Of a DNA stretch of 64,000 bases, positions 29,055-38,648 are shown one piece after another (within the stretch, counting starts at the first letter, position 1; each line of letters starts with the position of its first letter). The notes beneath the pieces are model-generated. The model had not been told where the DNA came from and searched no databases. It saw only the letters and a list, made by a program, of their open reading frames with translations. The position numbers and the translations under genes were made by a program. The DNA is taken from the NCBI RefSeq assembly GCF_000698145.1, contig NZ_BAXB01000006.1:62001-126000 (forward strand). Direction: 5' to 3'. This stretch comes from Geomicrobium sp. JCM 19039 (GTDB lineage Bacteria; Bacillota; Bacilli; Bacillales; Marinococcaceae).

Positions 29055-29888
29055 TTACTTATGTTCCACTCTTCCGAGCAGTAGTGCGATAATAATGCCG
29101 ACGAAAAAGGCGACAATTGATGTGAATGCAGCCGCGAAATCAAGTGGGATTCCTGGGAAGATAATAATCCCTGAACCTGCAACCATTCCGATGACAACTG
29201 CGTACGTTCCAACTGGAAAGCGTTGGAGGAAAAAGTGCACGATTTTACTCGTGATAAGCACCCCAACCCCAATCCCGGCAATGAGTGTGATAAGTACAGG
29301 GAAATGCAGGTTCGAAAGTGCGTCAATGATCGTGCGATAGTAGCCTGTAATTAAAAGAATAAATGAACCACTAATGCCTGGGAGCAGCATCGCGGAACTG
29401 GCAACCCAACCGGCAAAAAAGATGGCAACATAATCACCGGTCGTAATGCTCGGCAACAGGCTTTCTGCTTCTTCGCTATGGACGCCTTGCCACAAACCAA
29501 ACGCAATAATGATGGCGAAGGATAAAGCGAGAATTGCGTAATGTTTTGAGGTAAATGTTTGTTTCACGCGGACGCGCTTTACTAAAAAGGGTAGCACGCC
29601 AAGAATTAATCCTAAAAATAAGTAAAACAGCTGTGCTGTGTAATGCTCAAAGAGAAAATCAATGAGATTTGCTATGGAGAATACGGCAATGAAAATACCG
29701 ATGACAAGTGGTGCAAGGAACAGGATGGATTGTTTCCATTTTCGTGTAGACAACCCGTTAATTGAAGCAATTAATTGCTCGTAGATGCCGATAACGACGG
29801 CGATTGTTCCGCTGCTTACTCCGGGCACAACTTCGGTTGTTCCCATAATGAAGCCTCGCCATAAGTTATGATAATCAAGCTTGCCCAT
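29055..29888 (-). CDS. DUF368 (PopT-type) membrane protein, putative undecaprenyl-phosphate translocase
   Basis: 277 residues, about 8 helices. The N-terminal signature GFIMGTTEVVPGVSSGTIAVVIGIYE and its inverted repeat VASSAMLLPGISGSFILLITGYY define DUF368. Work on this family showed that members recycle the lipid carrier undecaprenyl phosphate back across the membrane, with special importance at alkaline pH; that role is carried over here. First gene of a two-gene operon. Confidence 0.85.
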   Translation of the reverse strand: MGKLDYHNLWRGFIMGTTEVVPGVSSGTIAVVIGIYEQLIASINGLSTRKWKQSILFLAPLVIGIFIAVFSIANLIDFLFEHYTAQLFYLFLGLILGVLPFLVKRVRVKQTFTSKHYAILALSFAIIIAFGLWQGVHSEEAESLLPSITTGDYVAIFFAGWVASSAMLLPGISGSFILLITGYYRTIIDALSNLHFPVLITLIAGIGVGVLITSKIVHFFLQRFPVGTYAVVIGMVAGSGIIIFPGIPLDFAAAFTSIVAFFVGIIIALLLGRVEHK

Positions 29889-29971
29889 AAAAGCCCCCTA
29901 CAATATACAAACTGTGTCTTGCTCCTCAGTTATACCATGTGAAATTTAAAAAATCTATCGATTTAAGACGT

Positions 29972-30000
29972 TAAAAAGACAGCAGCTAAAAGCCACTGTC
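29972..30000 (-). terminator. Terminator after the ferredoxin gene
   Basis: On the minus strand GACAGTGGCT / AGCTGCTGTC hairpin with loop TTT, followed by TTTTTAA. Confidence 0.75.
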
Positions 30001-30021
30001 CCGTTACAATAAACCTGAGCA

Positions 30022-30258
30022 TTATTGATTAAAATACTGTGCGTTTAATTCAATGTATTGAGCTTCCTCTTCTGGTACTTCATCATCTGGGTAGATGGCT
30101 TCAACCGGGCAGACTGGTTCGCACGCTCCACAATCTATGCAAATATCAGGGTCAATGTAGAACATGTCTTTCCCTTCTTCGATACAATCGACAGGGCACA
30201 CTTCTACACAAGAACCATTTTTTTCCTCTTTGCAAGCAGACGTAATAACAAATGGCAT
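30022..30258 (-). CDS. Ferredoxin, 4Fe-4S dicluster type
   Basis: 78-residue electron carrier. Cys pattern: C...CVEVCPVDCIEEG near the N-terminus and CIDCGACEPVCPVEAI in the middle; with the extra spacing after the first Cys it resembles the 7Fe/8Fe bacterial ferredoxins of Bacillus. Strongly acidic C-terminal tail. ATG 30258 (MPFVITSAC) is chosen since GGAGGTG precedes it; GTG 30270 is the alternative. Confidence 0.92.
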   Translation of the reverse strand: MPFVITSACKEEKNGSCVEVCPVDCIEEGKDMFYIDPDICIDCGACEPVCPVEAIYPDDEVPEEEAQYIELNAQYFNQ

Positions 30259-30497
30259 GTCGTCTCTCACCTCCCTATTAGAATCATGATAACGAACGAT
30301 GATATATCGTTTAAAGGGCTGTCCATAAATGAATGAGCCAGACCAGACGTTGATCAGTTACTCACATGATTGTATCATATTCCTCCATGAACAGCACACA
30401 GGGTAACTTCATGAATTATATTTTTTACCCCCATATCTTTCTTCATACTCTTTTCGTTTACGTAGATGAAAAAGAAGTTGTTGAAGGAGGAAAAAAG

Positions 30498-31073
30498 ATG
30501 CAGCACGTTCCTTATGTAATTGAACAGACGGCAAAGGGAGAGCGCTCCTACGATATTTATTCACGGTTGTTAAAAGATCGAATTATTTTTATTGGTACCG
30601 AAATCCACGACCAACTTGCCAATTCCGTTGTTGCTCAATTGTTATTTTTAGCCTCAGAAGATGAGAACAAAGACATTCACTTGTATATTCAGTCTCCTGG
30701 GGGTTCGATCTCGGCAGGATTTGCAATTATTGATACAATGAATGTAATTAAACCAGAGGTAAACACGCTTTGCACAGGTATGGCGGCATCAATGGGTGCG
30801 CACATCTTAGCTATGGGGGCAAAGGGCAAAAGAAGAGCCTTACCGAATGCTGAAGTGATGATTCATCAGCCTTCTGGAGGTTCAAAGGGACCCGCAGCTG
30901 ATATGTTGATTTACGCAGACCGGATTCAAAAACAAAGAGAAGTAATCAAGAAACAACTCGCTGAAAAAACCGGGCAATCAGAAGAGCAAATTGGAAAAGA
31001 TATTGACCGTGATTATTTTATGAGTGCAAAGGAAGCGTTGGATTACGGAATCATTGACGAAATTTTAACGTAA
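30498..31073 (+). CDS. clpP: ATP-dependent Clp protease proteolytic subunit (ClpP paralogue)
   Basis: Serine peptidase forming the 14-mer core of Clp proteases. 191 residues with catalytic Ser98 (TGMAASMGA), His123 (IHQPSGG) and Asp172 (IDRDYFMS). The N-terminus ([31 protein letters not shown]) fits ClpP. Start at ATG 30498 after GAAGGAGG; an upstream in-frame stretch to 30366 lacks signals. Because a sigma-factor gene follows after 12 bases, this may be a specialised second ClpP rather than the housekeeping one; the rest of the genome is needed to tell. Confidence 0.93.
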   Translation: MQHVPYVIEQTAKGERSYDIYSRLLKDRIIFIGTEIHDQLANSVVAQLLFLASEDENKDIHLYIQSPGGSISAGFAIIDTMNVIKPEVNTLCTGMAASMGAHILAMGAKGKRRALPNAEVMIHQPSGGSKGPAADMLIYADRIQKQREVIKKQLAEKTGQSEEQIGKDIDRDYFMSAKEALDYGIIDEILT

Positions 31074-31085
31074 GGAGGAGACGAG

Positions 31086-31624
31086 TTGGACGACTGGAAC
31101 GAAACATACGATGCGCTCATTCGTTATTGTCGCTATTTGAGCAAGGAGGATGGGTACGATCTTGCTCACGATGCGTTTTTAAAAGCGGCCACTTCCTCGA
31201 AACGAGAAGTAAACAAAACGTATATGAAAAAAGCCGCTCGCTCAGTATGGGTTGATCAATGGCGCAAAACACCAGGAGAAATAACGAATATTTCAAATGA
31301 GAAAATCACCGACCAACGAGACGATCATACACTCATTCTCGTCACTGAGTGGCTTGTGCAACACCTGACAAACAAGCAGTTAGTCGTATTTGTACTGCGC
31401 TTTGGCTTTTGCTTAAAAATAAAAGAAATTGCTGACCACTTGAATGTCCCTGAATCAACTATAAAAGCGTTGCTACAGCGGGCTAGAGCACATACGGGGA
31501 CGTTTCTAGAGCAAGATGAGCACGGCATTCATGTTCCTGTTGGCACGAAAAGAGCAAAGCGCGCCCAACAGCTGGCGTATATGATTAGAACGGGACAATT
31601 GCAAGCACTGTCGAGCATCTTTGA
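31086..31624 (+). CDS. RNA polymerase sigma-70 family (ECF-like) factor
   Basis: Region 2 is seen at ~1-60 (YDLAHDAFLKAATSS, AARSVWVDQWRK) and region 4 at ~92-135 (LTNKQLVVFVLRFGFCLKIKEIADHLNVPESTIKALLQRARA), then a basic C-terminal tail. As written the frame runs on to 31775, through a terminator hairpin and 115 bases into the convergent ABC gene. One extra T in the TTT at 31620-31622 gives the stop TGA at 31622-31624, seven bases before the terminator, so the longer tail is likely artefactual. TTG start after AAGGAGG, 12 bases downstream of clpP. Its regulon is unknown. Confidence 0.75.
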
Positions 31625-31630
31625 CTATGA

Positions 31631-31660
31631 AGACCGAGGCGAACTGCTTTCGGTCTTTTT
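31631..31660 (+). terminator. Terminator of the clpP-sigma operon
   Basis: GACCGA / TCGGTC hairpin, then TTTTTT; ends at the stop codon of the convergent ABC transporter gene. Confidence 0.8.
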
Positions 31661-33456
31661 TATGTGCGCACTTCTTCATGTTGAAATTGCAAAGCATTCA
31701 AATGTTCATATACGCCTTTTTCAAGAAGCAGTTGTTCGTGTGTACCTGATTCAACGACTTCTCCGTCTTCCATGACAATAATATGGTCTGCATGTTGAAT
31801 GGTTGATAACCGGTGCGCAATCACGAGCGCTGTCCTTTGATTGAGCAATCTTGAAAGCCCAGATTGGATCGCTTTCTCAGAAGCTGTGTCTAAAGCTGAA
31901 GTTGCCTCATCAAGCAGAATGATCTTCGGGTCTTTCAATATTGCCCGGGCAATACTGATCCGTTGTTTCTGTCCACCCGATAGCTTCACCCCGCGTTCCC
32001 CAATCTCTGCTTCATACCCATCTTTAAACTCGGAGATAAACCCGTCAGCATTAGCGATCATCGCTGCTTGTTGAATATCTTTGAATGATCGATCGGGTTG
32101 TCCGTAAGCGATGTTTTCGGCGATCGTTCCATTAAAAAGAAAAATGTCTTGGGAGACAACAGCAATTTGTGACCGCAAAGAGGAAATGTCCACATCTTTA
32201 ATGTTTGTTCCATCAATGATAATATCTCCGTGGTCAGGTGAGTAAAATCGGCTAATGAGCTGAGTGACCGTCGTCTTGCCTGATCCTGAAGCACCTACGA
32301 GCGCTGTTGTTTTTCCGCCTTCGAGTGTGAAATTCACATCGTGAACGGCACGCTTCTCATTTGTGTATGAAAAAGACACTTGTCGAAATGTAACTTCTCC
32401 GTCGGTAATTTCAAGGGCAGGGGCATTTTCTTTGGAAACGATCGCTGGTTTTGTGCTGAGCACTGCTTGGATGCGGTCGTAAGCCGCTGCGGCTTGCTGA
32501 ATCGTGTTCATAAGCCGACTTACCCGACGAATCGGGTTTTGTAGCAATCGCAAGTAAAGTAAAAATGTCGCGATCATCCCCACGGTCATCTCACCTGCCA
32601 TCGTCTGCCAGGCCCCGACCGCAATGACGATCGCCAAACCTAAATAGTTAATTGCATTCACAAGAGGTCCGAACAGAGAAAAGTTTTTGGCCGCTTGTAC
32701 ATTTGCAGACCGGTTTTGCTCATTGCGTTTCAGAAATTTATTCATCTCATACCGTTCCGCAGCAAAGGACTTCACAAGTCGGATGCCAGAAAATGTGTCT
32801 TGTAGATGGTTGTTCATCTCTCCGATACTCGCCTGTACTTGCCCGTACGCCTTGCGCATACGCTTTGAGAATTTTCTCGTCACATAAAAGAGTAGGGGGA
32901 AGGTGAGTAATACGAACAACGCTAGCTGCCAGTTTACATAGAACATATAAATGCTGATTGCAAAGAAAATGAAGATGTCAGTAATTAAACTTAGTAAGCC
33001 AGAAGATAATAATTGTTGCAGCATATTGACGTCGTTCGTCATGCGCGACATTAGGTCACCTGTTCGTGTCCGGTCAAAGTAAGCGACGTCTGATTGTTGA
33101 AGGTGTTCATACAAATCATTTCGCAAGTCATAAAGCGCAGATTGTCCGACCCTTGCCATAAAAAAACTGCCGATAAATTGAAATAAAATTAAGAAGGCCG
33201 CACCTGCGACGACAGCGACAAAAACCGAAACGAGTAAAGAAATGGATGCCTCGGGTATGACGACGTCGATCGTATATTGAACCGCTTGGGGGATAAAAAA
33301 TTCAATCATCGCGACGAGAAAAACGGCTACGATCGCAACGGAGACGAGTTTCCAATGAGGCCTAATTCTTCGAATTAAATCTTGGAGCATATGTTTGATT
33401 TGCTGCTTTGGTGGCTCTTCACTTTGCGAGTGTCGCTGTGATGAACTTGTGCCCAT
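31660..33456 (-). CDS. ABC exporter, fused permease and ATPase (MsbA/BmrA type)
   Basis: 598-residue half-transporter working as a dimer. Six-helix permease (~45-335) followed by the ATPase domain: Walker A LVGASGSGKTTV (~385), Q loop, signature VKLSGGQKQRISIARAIL, Walker B IILLDEATSAL and H-loop IAHRLSTI. The substrate (drug or lipid) is unknown. The start is ATG 33456 after GGGAGGTG rather than the frame's first ATG at 33474. Convergent with the clpP-sigma operon. Confidence 0.93.
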   Translation of the reverse strand: MGTSSSQRHSQSEEPPKQQIKHMLQDLIRRIRPHWKLVSVAIVAVFLVAMIEFFIPQAVQYTIDVVIPEASISLLVSVFVAVVAGAAFLILFQFIGSFFMARVGQSALYDLRNDLYEHLQQSDVAYFDRTRTGDLMSRMTNDVNMLQQLLSSGLLSLITDIFIFFAISIYMFYVNWQLALFVLLTFPLLFYVTRKFSKRMRKAYGQVQASIGEMNNHLQDTFSGIRLVKSFAAERYEMNKFLKRNEQNRSANVQAAKNFSLFGPLVNAINYLGLAIVIAVGAWQTMAGEMTVGMIATFLLYLRLLQNPIRRVSRLMNTIQQAAAAYDRIQAVLSTKPAIVSKENAPALEITDGEVTFRQVSFSYTNEKRAVHDVNFTLEGGKTTALVGASGSGKTTVTQLISRFYSPDHGDIIIDGTNIKDVDISSLRSQIAVVSQDIFLFNGTIAENIAYGQPDRSFKDIQQAAMIANADGFISEFKDGYEAEIGERGVKLSGGQKQRISIARAILKDPKIILLDEATSALDTASEKAIQSGLSRLLNQRTALVIAHRLSTIQHADHIIVMEDGEVVESGTHEQLLLEKGVYEHLNALQFQHEEVRT

Positions 33457-33888
33457 AGTACACCTCCCAAGCATTAGTATTTACGTTACGTTTATGAAAT
33501 AAAGACTATCGGATTGATTTTTAGCTGTCAAAAATTGTGTTCTATACGAGTGTTGTTCATTTATTTCCATTTCCAAACACTCTAGCACCATCGTCGTCGA
33601 AAGGAGACGATGGTGCTAAAGTGTGGCTTTTTCGTCGAAAGCGAGCGCTGATGTGTCGAATAAGTGCACATCGGTGTCGGAAGCGTGCACATATGTAAAT
33701 GTTCTGCTTTTGTGCATATGGGAAAGAGTGCACCGTCTACGGCGAATTTTATTTTTCAGTCTCTTATAAGTAAGCAAACGACTTTCTGGAGTCGAACATA
33801 TAATATAGATGCCAATCCCGTTGTTGATCATAACCGATAGCTTGTGTTAAAGGAGGATAACGTAACGGTCCGTCATAAATTTGGAAAA
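33457..33888. other. Gene-free region with perfect hairpin and short direct repeats
   Basis: A perfect 13-bp inverted repeat TAGCACCATCGTC (33583-33595 / 33606-33618, 10-base loop) is followed by two roughly 21-base direct repeats of the form GTGTCGAATAAGTGCACATC (from about 33652) and three further GTGCAYA motifs up to 33735. No gene is supported. AAAGGAGG at 33850 looks like a ribosome binding site but no frame follows it. Confidence 0.5.
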
Positions 33889-33931
33889 TAAAAAGCCCCA
33901 AAAGTTTGTTTATGCTACTAACTTTTGGGGT
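33889..33931 (-). terminator. Terminator after gerQ
   Basis: Minus-strand hairpin CCCCAAAAGTT / AACTTTTGGGG followed by CTTTTTATTTT. Confidence 0.88.
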
Positions 33932-33951
33932 GTAGTCGCCTAATCATACGG

Positions 33952-34344
33952 TTATCTAGGGTTTTGTGAAGCAATTTGACTACCGCTGAATGGGTATGCG
34001 TACTCTAGCTGTTCATTAAACACAATATAGTCAAGATAAACCATAAGAAGCAAATAATATTGACCTGTTTCATTGTCACTTATAATGATGTGATCGCGAC
34101 CAGCTTCTTCTAGTTGACCGACAAACACTTGCGTTTGCTGATTGCCACCGCTGCCAAATGTCATGTAGATGGTCACTTCTTTACCAAAGTTCAATCGCAG
34201 TATATTTTCAATATATGATTGTTCAATCGGTAGCATGGAGCCTTCAGGGCTCGGAATGTTCAATTGAGGCTGTTGCCTCTGTTGCGAAGATGCTGGCTGT
34301 TGAGGATATTGCGGGTAGTGCCCATACCAAGGATTCATGTACAT
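33952..34344 (-). CDS. gerQ: Spore coat protein GerQ
   Basis: Inner-coat protein needed for the cortex-lytic enzyme CwlJ to assemble and act during germination; in B. subtilis it is cross-linked by transglutaminase. 130 residues: Tyr/Pro/Gln-rich N-terminus (NPWYGHYPQYPQQPASSQQRQ) and the conserved C-terminal domain SYIENILRLNFGKEVTIYMTFG...DHIIISDNETGQYYLLLMVYLDYIVF. ATG 34344 after AAAGGGG. Directly downstream of cwlJ, its functional partner. Confidence 0.95.
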   Translation of the reverse strand: MYMNPWYGHYPQYPQQPASSQQRQQPQLNIPSPEGSMLPIEQSYIENILRLNFGKEVTIYMTFGSGGNQQTQVFVGQLEEAGRDHIIISDNETGQYYLLLMVYLDYIVFNEQLEYAYPFSGSQIASQNPR

Positions 34345-34371
34345 GTCGTCGACCCCTTTCAAATTGGATGG

Positions 34372-34794
34372 TTAGTACACTTGTGGACATTCAGAATAAG
34401 TAGGGTTGTAAAAGCAGTGTGCTTTAAACTGCCCTGACAACGGCTGCCCAAACCACTCACCTGGGCAAGGAGCATCGGGCCTAAAAAACCAAAGCGCACG
34501 TTCACCAGGGTGGAATTGTTCACCGCGTATGAGACGACGAGCGAGTTCAACGTCTTGGTCTCTGGCCCGTTGATAAAAGTATGGTTTTTGTACCGCTTCA
34601 AACCCTCCAGGAGACTGATAGACCATCTGTTGAATGTTACGGATGTTGGTGAAATCGGAACAGTCATACCGCGTTCGGTTTACCATCACATTGCCGGCAT
34701 TGAGCATGCCGAGTTTCCCTTCGCCTTCCGCCTCTGCGCGTATGAGACGAGCCAGTGTCTGAATGTCCTCTTCTGTTGCAGCAACAACCGCCAT
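34372..34794 (-). CDS. cwlJ: Spore cortex-lytic enzyme CwlJ
   Basis: Hydrolyses muramic-delta-lactam-containing cortex peptidoglycan in germination, notably in response to Ca-dipicolinate. 140 residues of the Hydrolase_2 (SleB/CwlJ) fold: LARLIRAEAEGEGKLGMLNAGNVMVNR carrying the likely catalytic Glu, RYDCSDF, SPGGFEAV and the C-terminal HCFYNP. No signal peptide, as in CwlJ. ATG 34794 after GGGAGGTG. Upstream gene of cwlJ-gerQ; in B. subtilis the two are apart, here they form one operon. Confidence 0.95.
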   Translation of the reverse strand: MAVVAATEEDIQTLARLIRAEAEGEGKLGMLNAGNVMVNRTRYDCSDFTNIRNIQQMVYQSPGGFEAVQKPYFYQRARDQDVELARRLIRGEQFHPGERALWFFRPDAPCPGEWFGQPLSGQFKAHCFYNPTYSECPQVY

Positions 34795-34861
34795 AAGCGC
34801 ACCTCCCAAACATACTTATACAGTCTATGAACCGACGTTTGAATTATGCGTAATCAAAGCA

Positions 34862-34898
34862 AAAAAGCACTCTCCCTATAGTAGTCGGGAGAGTGCTT
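34862..34898 (-). terminator. Terminator after metE
   Basis: Minus-strand perfect hairpin AGCACTCTCCC / GGGAGAGTGCT with a 10-base loop, followed by six T. Confidence 0.9.
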
Positions 34899-34909
34899 CG
34901 ATTCTTTCG

Positions 34910-37182
34910 TTAGGACTTACTACTTACTTCTTCACGTGCAACGACAGCGGCGCTTACCATTTCTTTTAGTGCAGCAATGGTTTCTTCTTCGCTACGTGTC
35001 TTCAACCCACAATCTGGATTTACCCAGAATAGGTCAGCCGGTAACACACTGAGGGCACGGTGAATGACATTTAGCATCTCCTCTTTTGCAGGTACGCGTG
35101 GGCTATGGATATCATAAACACCAAGCCCGATGCCTTTGTCATACACGTTGTCTTCAAACGTGCTAAGAATGTCACCTTGGCTTCTAGATGTCTCAATGGA
35201 AATCACATCGGCATCCAAGGCTGAAATCGCATCAATGATGTCTTGGAATTCACTATAGCACATGTGCGTATGCACTTGAGTCGTATCTTTCACATAAGAA
35301 GAGCTCAGTCTAAAGGCGTGTACCGCCCAGTCAAGGTAGGACTGCCAATCGTCTCGTTTAAGCGGCAACCCTTCACGAAGCGCAGGCTCATCAATTTGGA
35401 TCATTTCAATACCCGCCTCTTCCAATGCTGCAACTTCTGCGCGGATCGCTTCGGCAATTTGGAAGGCGACTTGGCGCTTCGGTAAGTCGTCTCGTTCAAA
35501 AGACCAATTTAAAATGGTAACCGGTCCTGTGAGCATGCCTTTCACCGGTAATTTCGTTAACGATTGCGCATAGACCGTTTCTTCGACCGTCATGGGCGAC
35601 TTAAAGGCAACGTCTCCATAAATGATCGGCGGTTTTACGCCTCTAGACCCGTATGATTGAACCATGCGTGCTTCGTAAAGGCAAAACCGTCTAAACGCTC
35701 ACCGAAAAATTCAACCATGTCGTTTCTTTCAAATTCGCCGTGAACGAGCACATCGAGACCAATGTCTTCTTGGTGTTGAATCCATGTACGGATGTGCGCT
35801 TCAATTTGTTCAGTATACGCTTCTTGTGATAAATTTCCCTTCTTTAACTGCGCGCGCAGGCGACGTACTTCTTTTGTTTGTGGGAACGAGCCGATGGTTG
35901 TTGTTGGTAAGATCGGCAAATCCCATTTCTCTAATTGTTTTTGGCGACGATCTTCATAAGAGAGTGGTCGCTTCACTTCTTCAAAAGGTGCTGTATCAGG
36001 TTGTTCTTTTCTCCAGCCTGTTGCTTCTAAATCTTTGAACAATTGTTCGTTTTCTTGGATGGCGGTACGGTCCCCATCTTCTTTGCTTTCCAACAGCTTT
36101 TTGAGCGTAACGACTTCGAGCAATTTCTCATCAGCAAAAGAAAGGGCGCGTTTAAGTGTTGGATCCAATTCCGTTTCGTTTTTCACTGTAACAGGTGTGT
36201 GAAGTAAACTGGCTGACGGTTGAACCCAAAGCTTGGAATGGTCAGCGACGGAGCGTTCCAATTGTTGGAGCAAGGTGAGCTTATCAATGACTTTTGCTTT
36301 CCAAATGTTGCGACCATCGATTACGCCGGCGGCAAGCACTTTGTCGCCAGGGAACCCTTTCGTCTCAACAGCGTGTAAGTTTTTTCCTCCATCATGGACA
36401 AAGTCGAGGCCGATGCCGGCAACAGGTAATTCGACAATCGTCTCATAAGCATCAACTGCGTCGAAATACGTTTGCAACAAAATATTTAGCTGTGGCACGT
36501 CGCTTCTAAGTGTTTCGTATGCTTGTTGAATGAGTGCCAACTCATCTTCAGATACGTCACCAGTGAGGGAAGGTTCATCGATTTGAACCCATAGTACCCC
36601 AACGTCAGCAAGTTCTTTCAGAACTTGACTGTAAAGAGGAGTAAGTTGTTGTAGCCAGTCACCAAATTGTGCAGTTTCGTAATGTTTCGCCAATTTTAGG
36701 AAAGAGTAAGGACCAACAAGCACAGGCTTTCCTTCAATGCCAAGCTCTTCCTTTGCTTCCTTGTATAAAGCCAGTGGGCGATTATCGGTTACTGAAGGGG
36801 TTAAGCCTTCAAGTTCAGGAACGATATAGTGATAGTTTGTGTTGTACCATTTTGTCATTTCACAAGCAGGTACATCTTGGCTACCTCTTGCCATTGAGAA
36901 ATACGTATCAAGAGGAACTTGACCAGAGATCTTGCCGTAACGTTCAGGAATGAGCCCAAACATGACCGCCATGTCTAGCATATGGTCATAATAAGTAAAA
37001 TCACCGACAGGGATGACGTCGATGCCACTTGCTTGTTGCTTTTTCAAATGGTTCAGACGAATGTCCTTCATTTCTTTGTGAAGCTCATCTTCTGTTGTCT
37101 GCTTTGCCCAATAAGCTTCTAGCGCTTTTTTCCACTCTCGTTGCTCTCCAATTCTTGGATAACCTAATGTTGAAGTTGTCAC
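34910..37182 (-). CDS. metE: Cobalamin-independent methionine synthase (frameshifted)
   Basis: Transfers a methyl group from 5-methyltetrahydropteroyl-triglutamate to homocysteine. GTG start ([24 protein letters not shown]) after AGGAGG. N-terminal barrel to ~370, then the catalytic barrel with [42 protein letters not shown], and NPDCGLKTR carrying the zinc Cys. The frame breaks near 35662, where TGGTT needs TGGGTT to give [14 protein letters not shown]. Restored length ~757 residues, the family norm. No SAM, T-box or cobalamin riboswitch is evident in its short leader. Confidence 0.94.
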
Positions 37183-37269
37183 AAGATCTGCCTCCTATCC
37201 TTGTAAAGAAAATAACAGTACAAACAAATTGAAATTTTCCTTCTATCTTTAGCGTACTGCACTATTAAA

Positions 37270-37320
37270 AAGAATGAAAGGATATTTTTGTTCAATTTCC
37301 TAACAAAAATATCCTTTCTA
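37270..37320 (-). terminator. Terminator between hemQ and metE
   Basis: A perfect 17-bp stem (arms 37276-37292 and 37302-37318, 9-base loop); on the minus strand it is followed by ATTCTTTTTAAT. It separates hemQ from metE, whose promoter must lie within the next ~80 bases. Confidence 0.88.
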
Positions 37321-37327
37321 TGGTTGT

Positions 37328-38079
37328 TTAGTTTTTCGGTGTGAAGAAGAAGTCAATCTCCTCAAGGGGTAAAACGTTTCCAACATAAAACGATCCGAAC
37401 TCAGCAAATCGTGCAGAAACTTCGTCAAATCGCATTTCATAAACGAGCTTCTTGAACTGAAGGACGTCATGGGCAAAGAGTGTAACTCCCCATTCCCAAT
37501 CGTCAAAGCCAACAGAACCTGTGATGACTTGTTTGACAATGCCAGAATATTGACGACCAATCATTCCGTGGGAGTACATCATTTGTCCGCGCTCTTTTGC
37601 GGGGAGCATGTACCAATTATCATCGCCGTCGCGCTTTTATCCATTGGATAAAAGCAAATGTGCTCCCATTTAGGTAGAATCGGGAAGACACGTTCACGAA
37701 TGCTAGGATCCTCAAGGGGATCGCCGTCTCCACGGTACATATATTTCCCAAGCTCTACCACTGAAACATAAGAGTACGCGGGTATCGTAAACTCCGAGAA
37801 GCGAGTTTGATTAAAGGCATTTTCAATTTCGTTTAGCTCTTTCATCGTCGGACGGAGGACCATAAACATCATGTCTGCTTTCTGACCGACAATGGAGTAG
37901 ACGGCGTAACTGCCCTCTTCGCGTTCTTCATTGTCAATCCAGTCTTCGACCATGTCTTTAAACTCAGTGATGATCTGTTGACGCTCATCCTCTGGGAGCC
38001 GTTTTAGTGCTGCCCAATCAATGGTTCTAAAATCGTGCAAGCTATACCAACCATCAATTGTTTCTGCTGGTTCGCCCAT
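37328..38079 (-). CDS. hemQ: Coproheme decarboxylase HemQ (frameshifted)
   Basis: Last enzyme of the Gram-positive coproporphyrin-dependent heme pathway. Start ATG 38079 ([18 protein letters not shown]) with AAAGGAG. Conserved blocks: the [14 protein letters not shown] segment with the reactive Tyr region, and [37 protein letters not shown]. The frame breaks at the TTTT run 37635-37638; adding one base gives [24 protein letters not shown], the standard HemQ sequence. Restored length ~250 residues. Confidence 0.94.
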
Positions 38080-38198
38080 AGTTGAATGCTCCTTTCTATT
38101 GCCATACATGTTCTTCTCAATCATAGCATAAGCAACCGAGCGTGTTAAAATGTAAGCTTTCCCTTCACAAAGCCGTCAAAAACGCTTCGGGCAGATGG

Positions 38199-38629
38199 CT
38201 ATATAAGTTGAACAAAAGAATTTCTTCAAGAACCAGTGTAACCTTCGTAATGTGGAACCTGTGCTCGAGTTGGGACCGAACGGTTCCCAAGTTGGGGAAA
38301 TCGCAGGAAAAGCGGTATATTCACATAAACTAGGGAACAGAATGAGCGAACTCGGTAACAGATTACAAGGTCAGGGGTACATCCCCGCCCCGAAATACCC
38401 ACAAGACATCGGCGCGAACCGCGCTACCCGAGTCCGATTTGGCTTAGGACAGGGTGCTCGCTTATGGGCATTGAATCTGCGCTCCAATTGGAACAAACTG
38501 CGCAGGAGTTTAGCGAATGAGCGCCAAAATCGTTAAATTAGGCAAACTTGCGCGCAAAATGGCACCCAGCACTGCGCTACCCCAACAACCAACACCGCAA
38601 ACCAGGAAAATCTTAAGTTCATACTATAG
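38199..38629. repeat. Dispersed repeat element, copy A
   Basis: About 430 bp, closely similar along its whole length to copy B at 47590. Left end CTATATAAGTTGAAC, right end (read inward from the other side) CTATAGTATGAAC, i.e. short terminal inverted repeats. A plus-strand frame through it gives GKAVYSHKLGNRMSELGNRL, also found in copy B, but neither copy supports a conserved full gene: the frames drift and no ribosome binding site is seen. It fills the gap between hemQ and the enoyl-CoA hydratase gene. MITE-like (a small non-autonomous element) by structure. Confidence 0.7.
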
Positions 38630-38648
38630 GTAGAAGCGAGCTCAAGTA

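Noticed and set aside
29560-29580. Further parS-like sequence (TGTTTCACG followed by CGGACG)
   Set aside because: Only the left half matches; the right half has several mismatches and lies in conserved DUF368 coding sequence.
37183-37270. SAM, T-box or cobalamin riboswitch before metE
   Set aside because: Only about 85 bases lie between the upstream terminator and the start codon, with no S-box, T-box or cobalamin-box motif visible.
38252-38536. 94-residue plus-strand frame in repeat copy A, with a related 69-residue frame in copy B
   Set aside because: The two share YSHKLGNRMS but lose frame relative to each other and lack start signals; differences fall at all codon positions, so it is better explained as a noncoding repeat.
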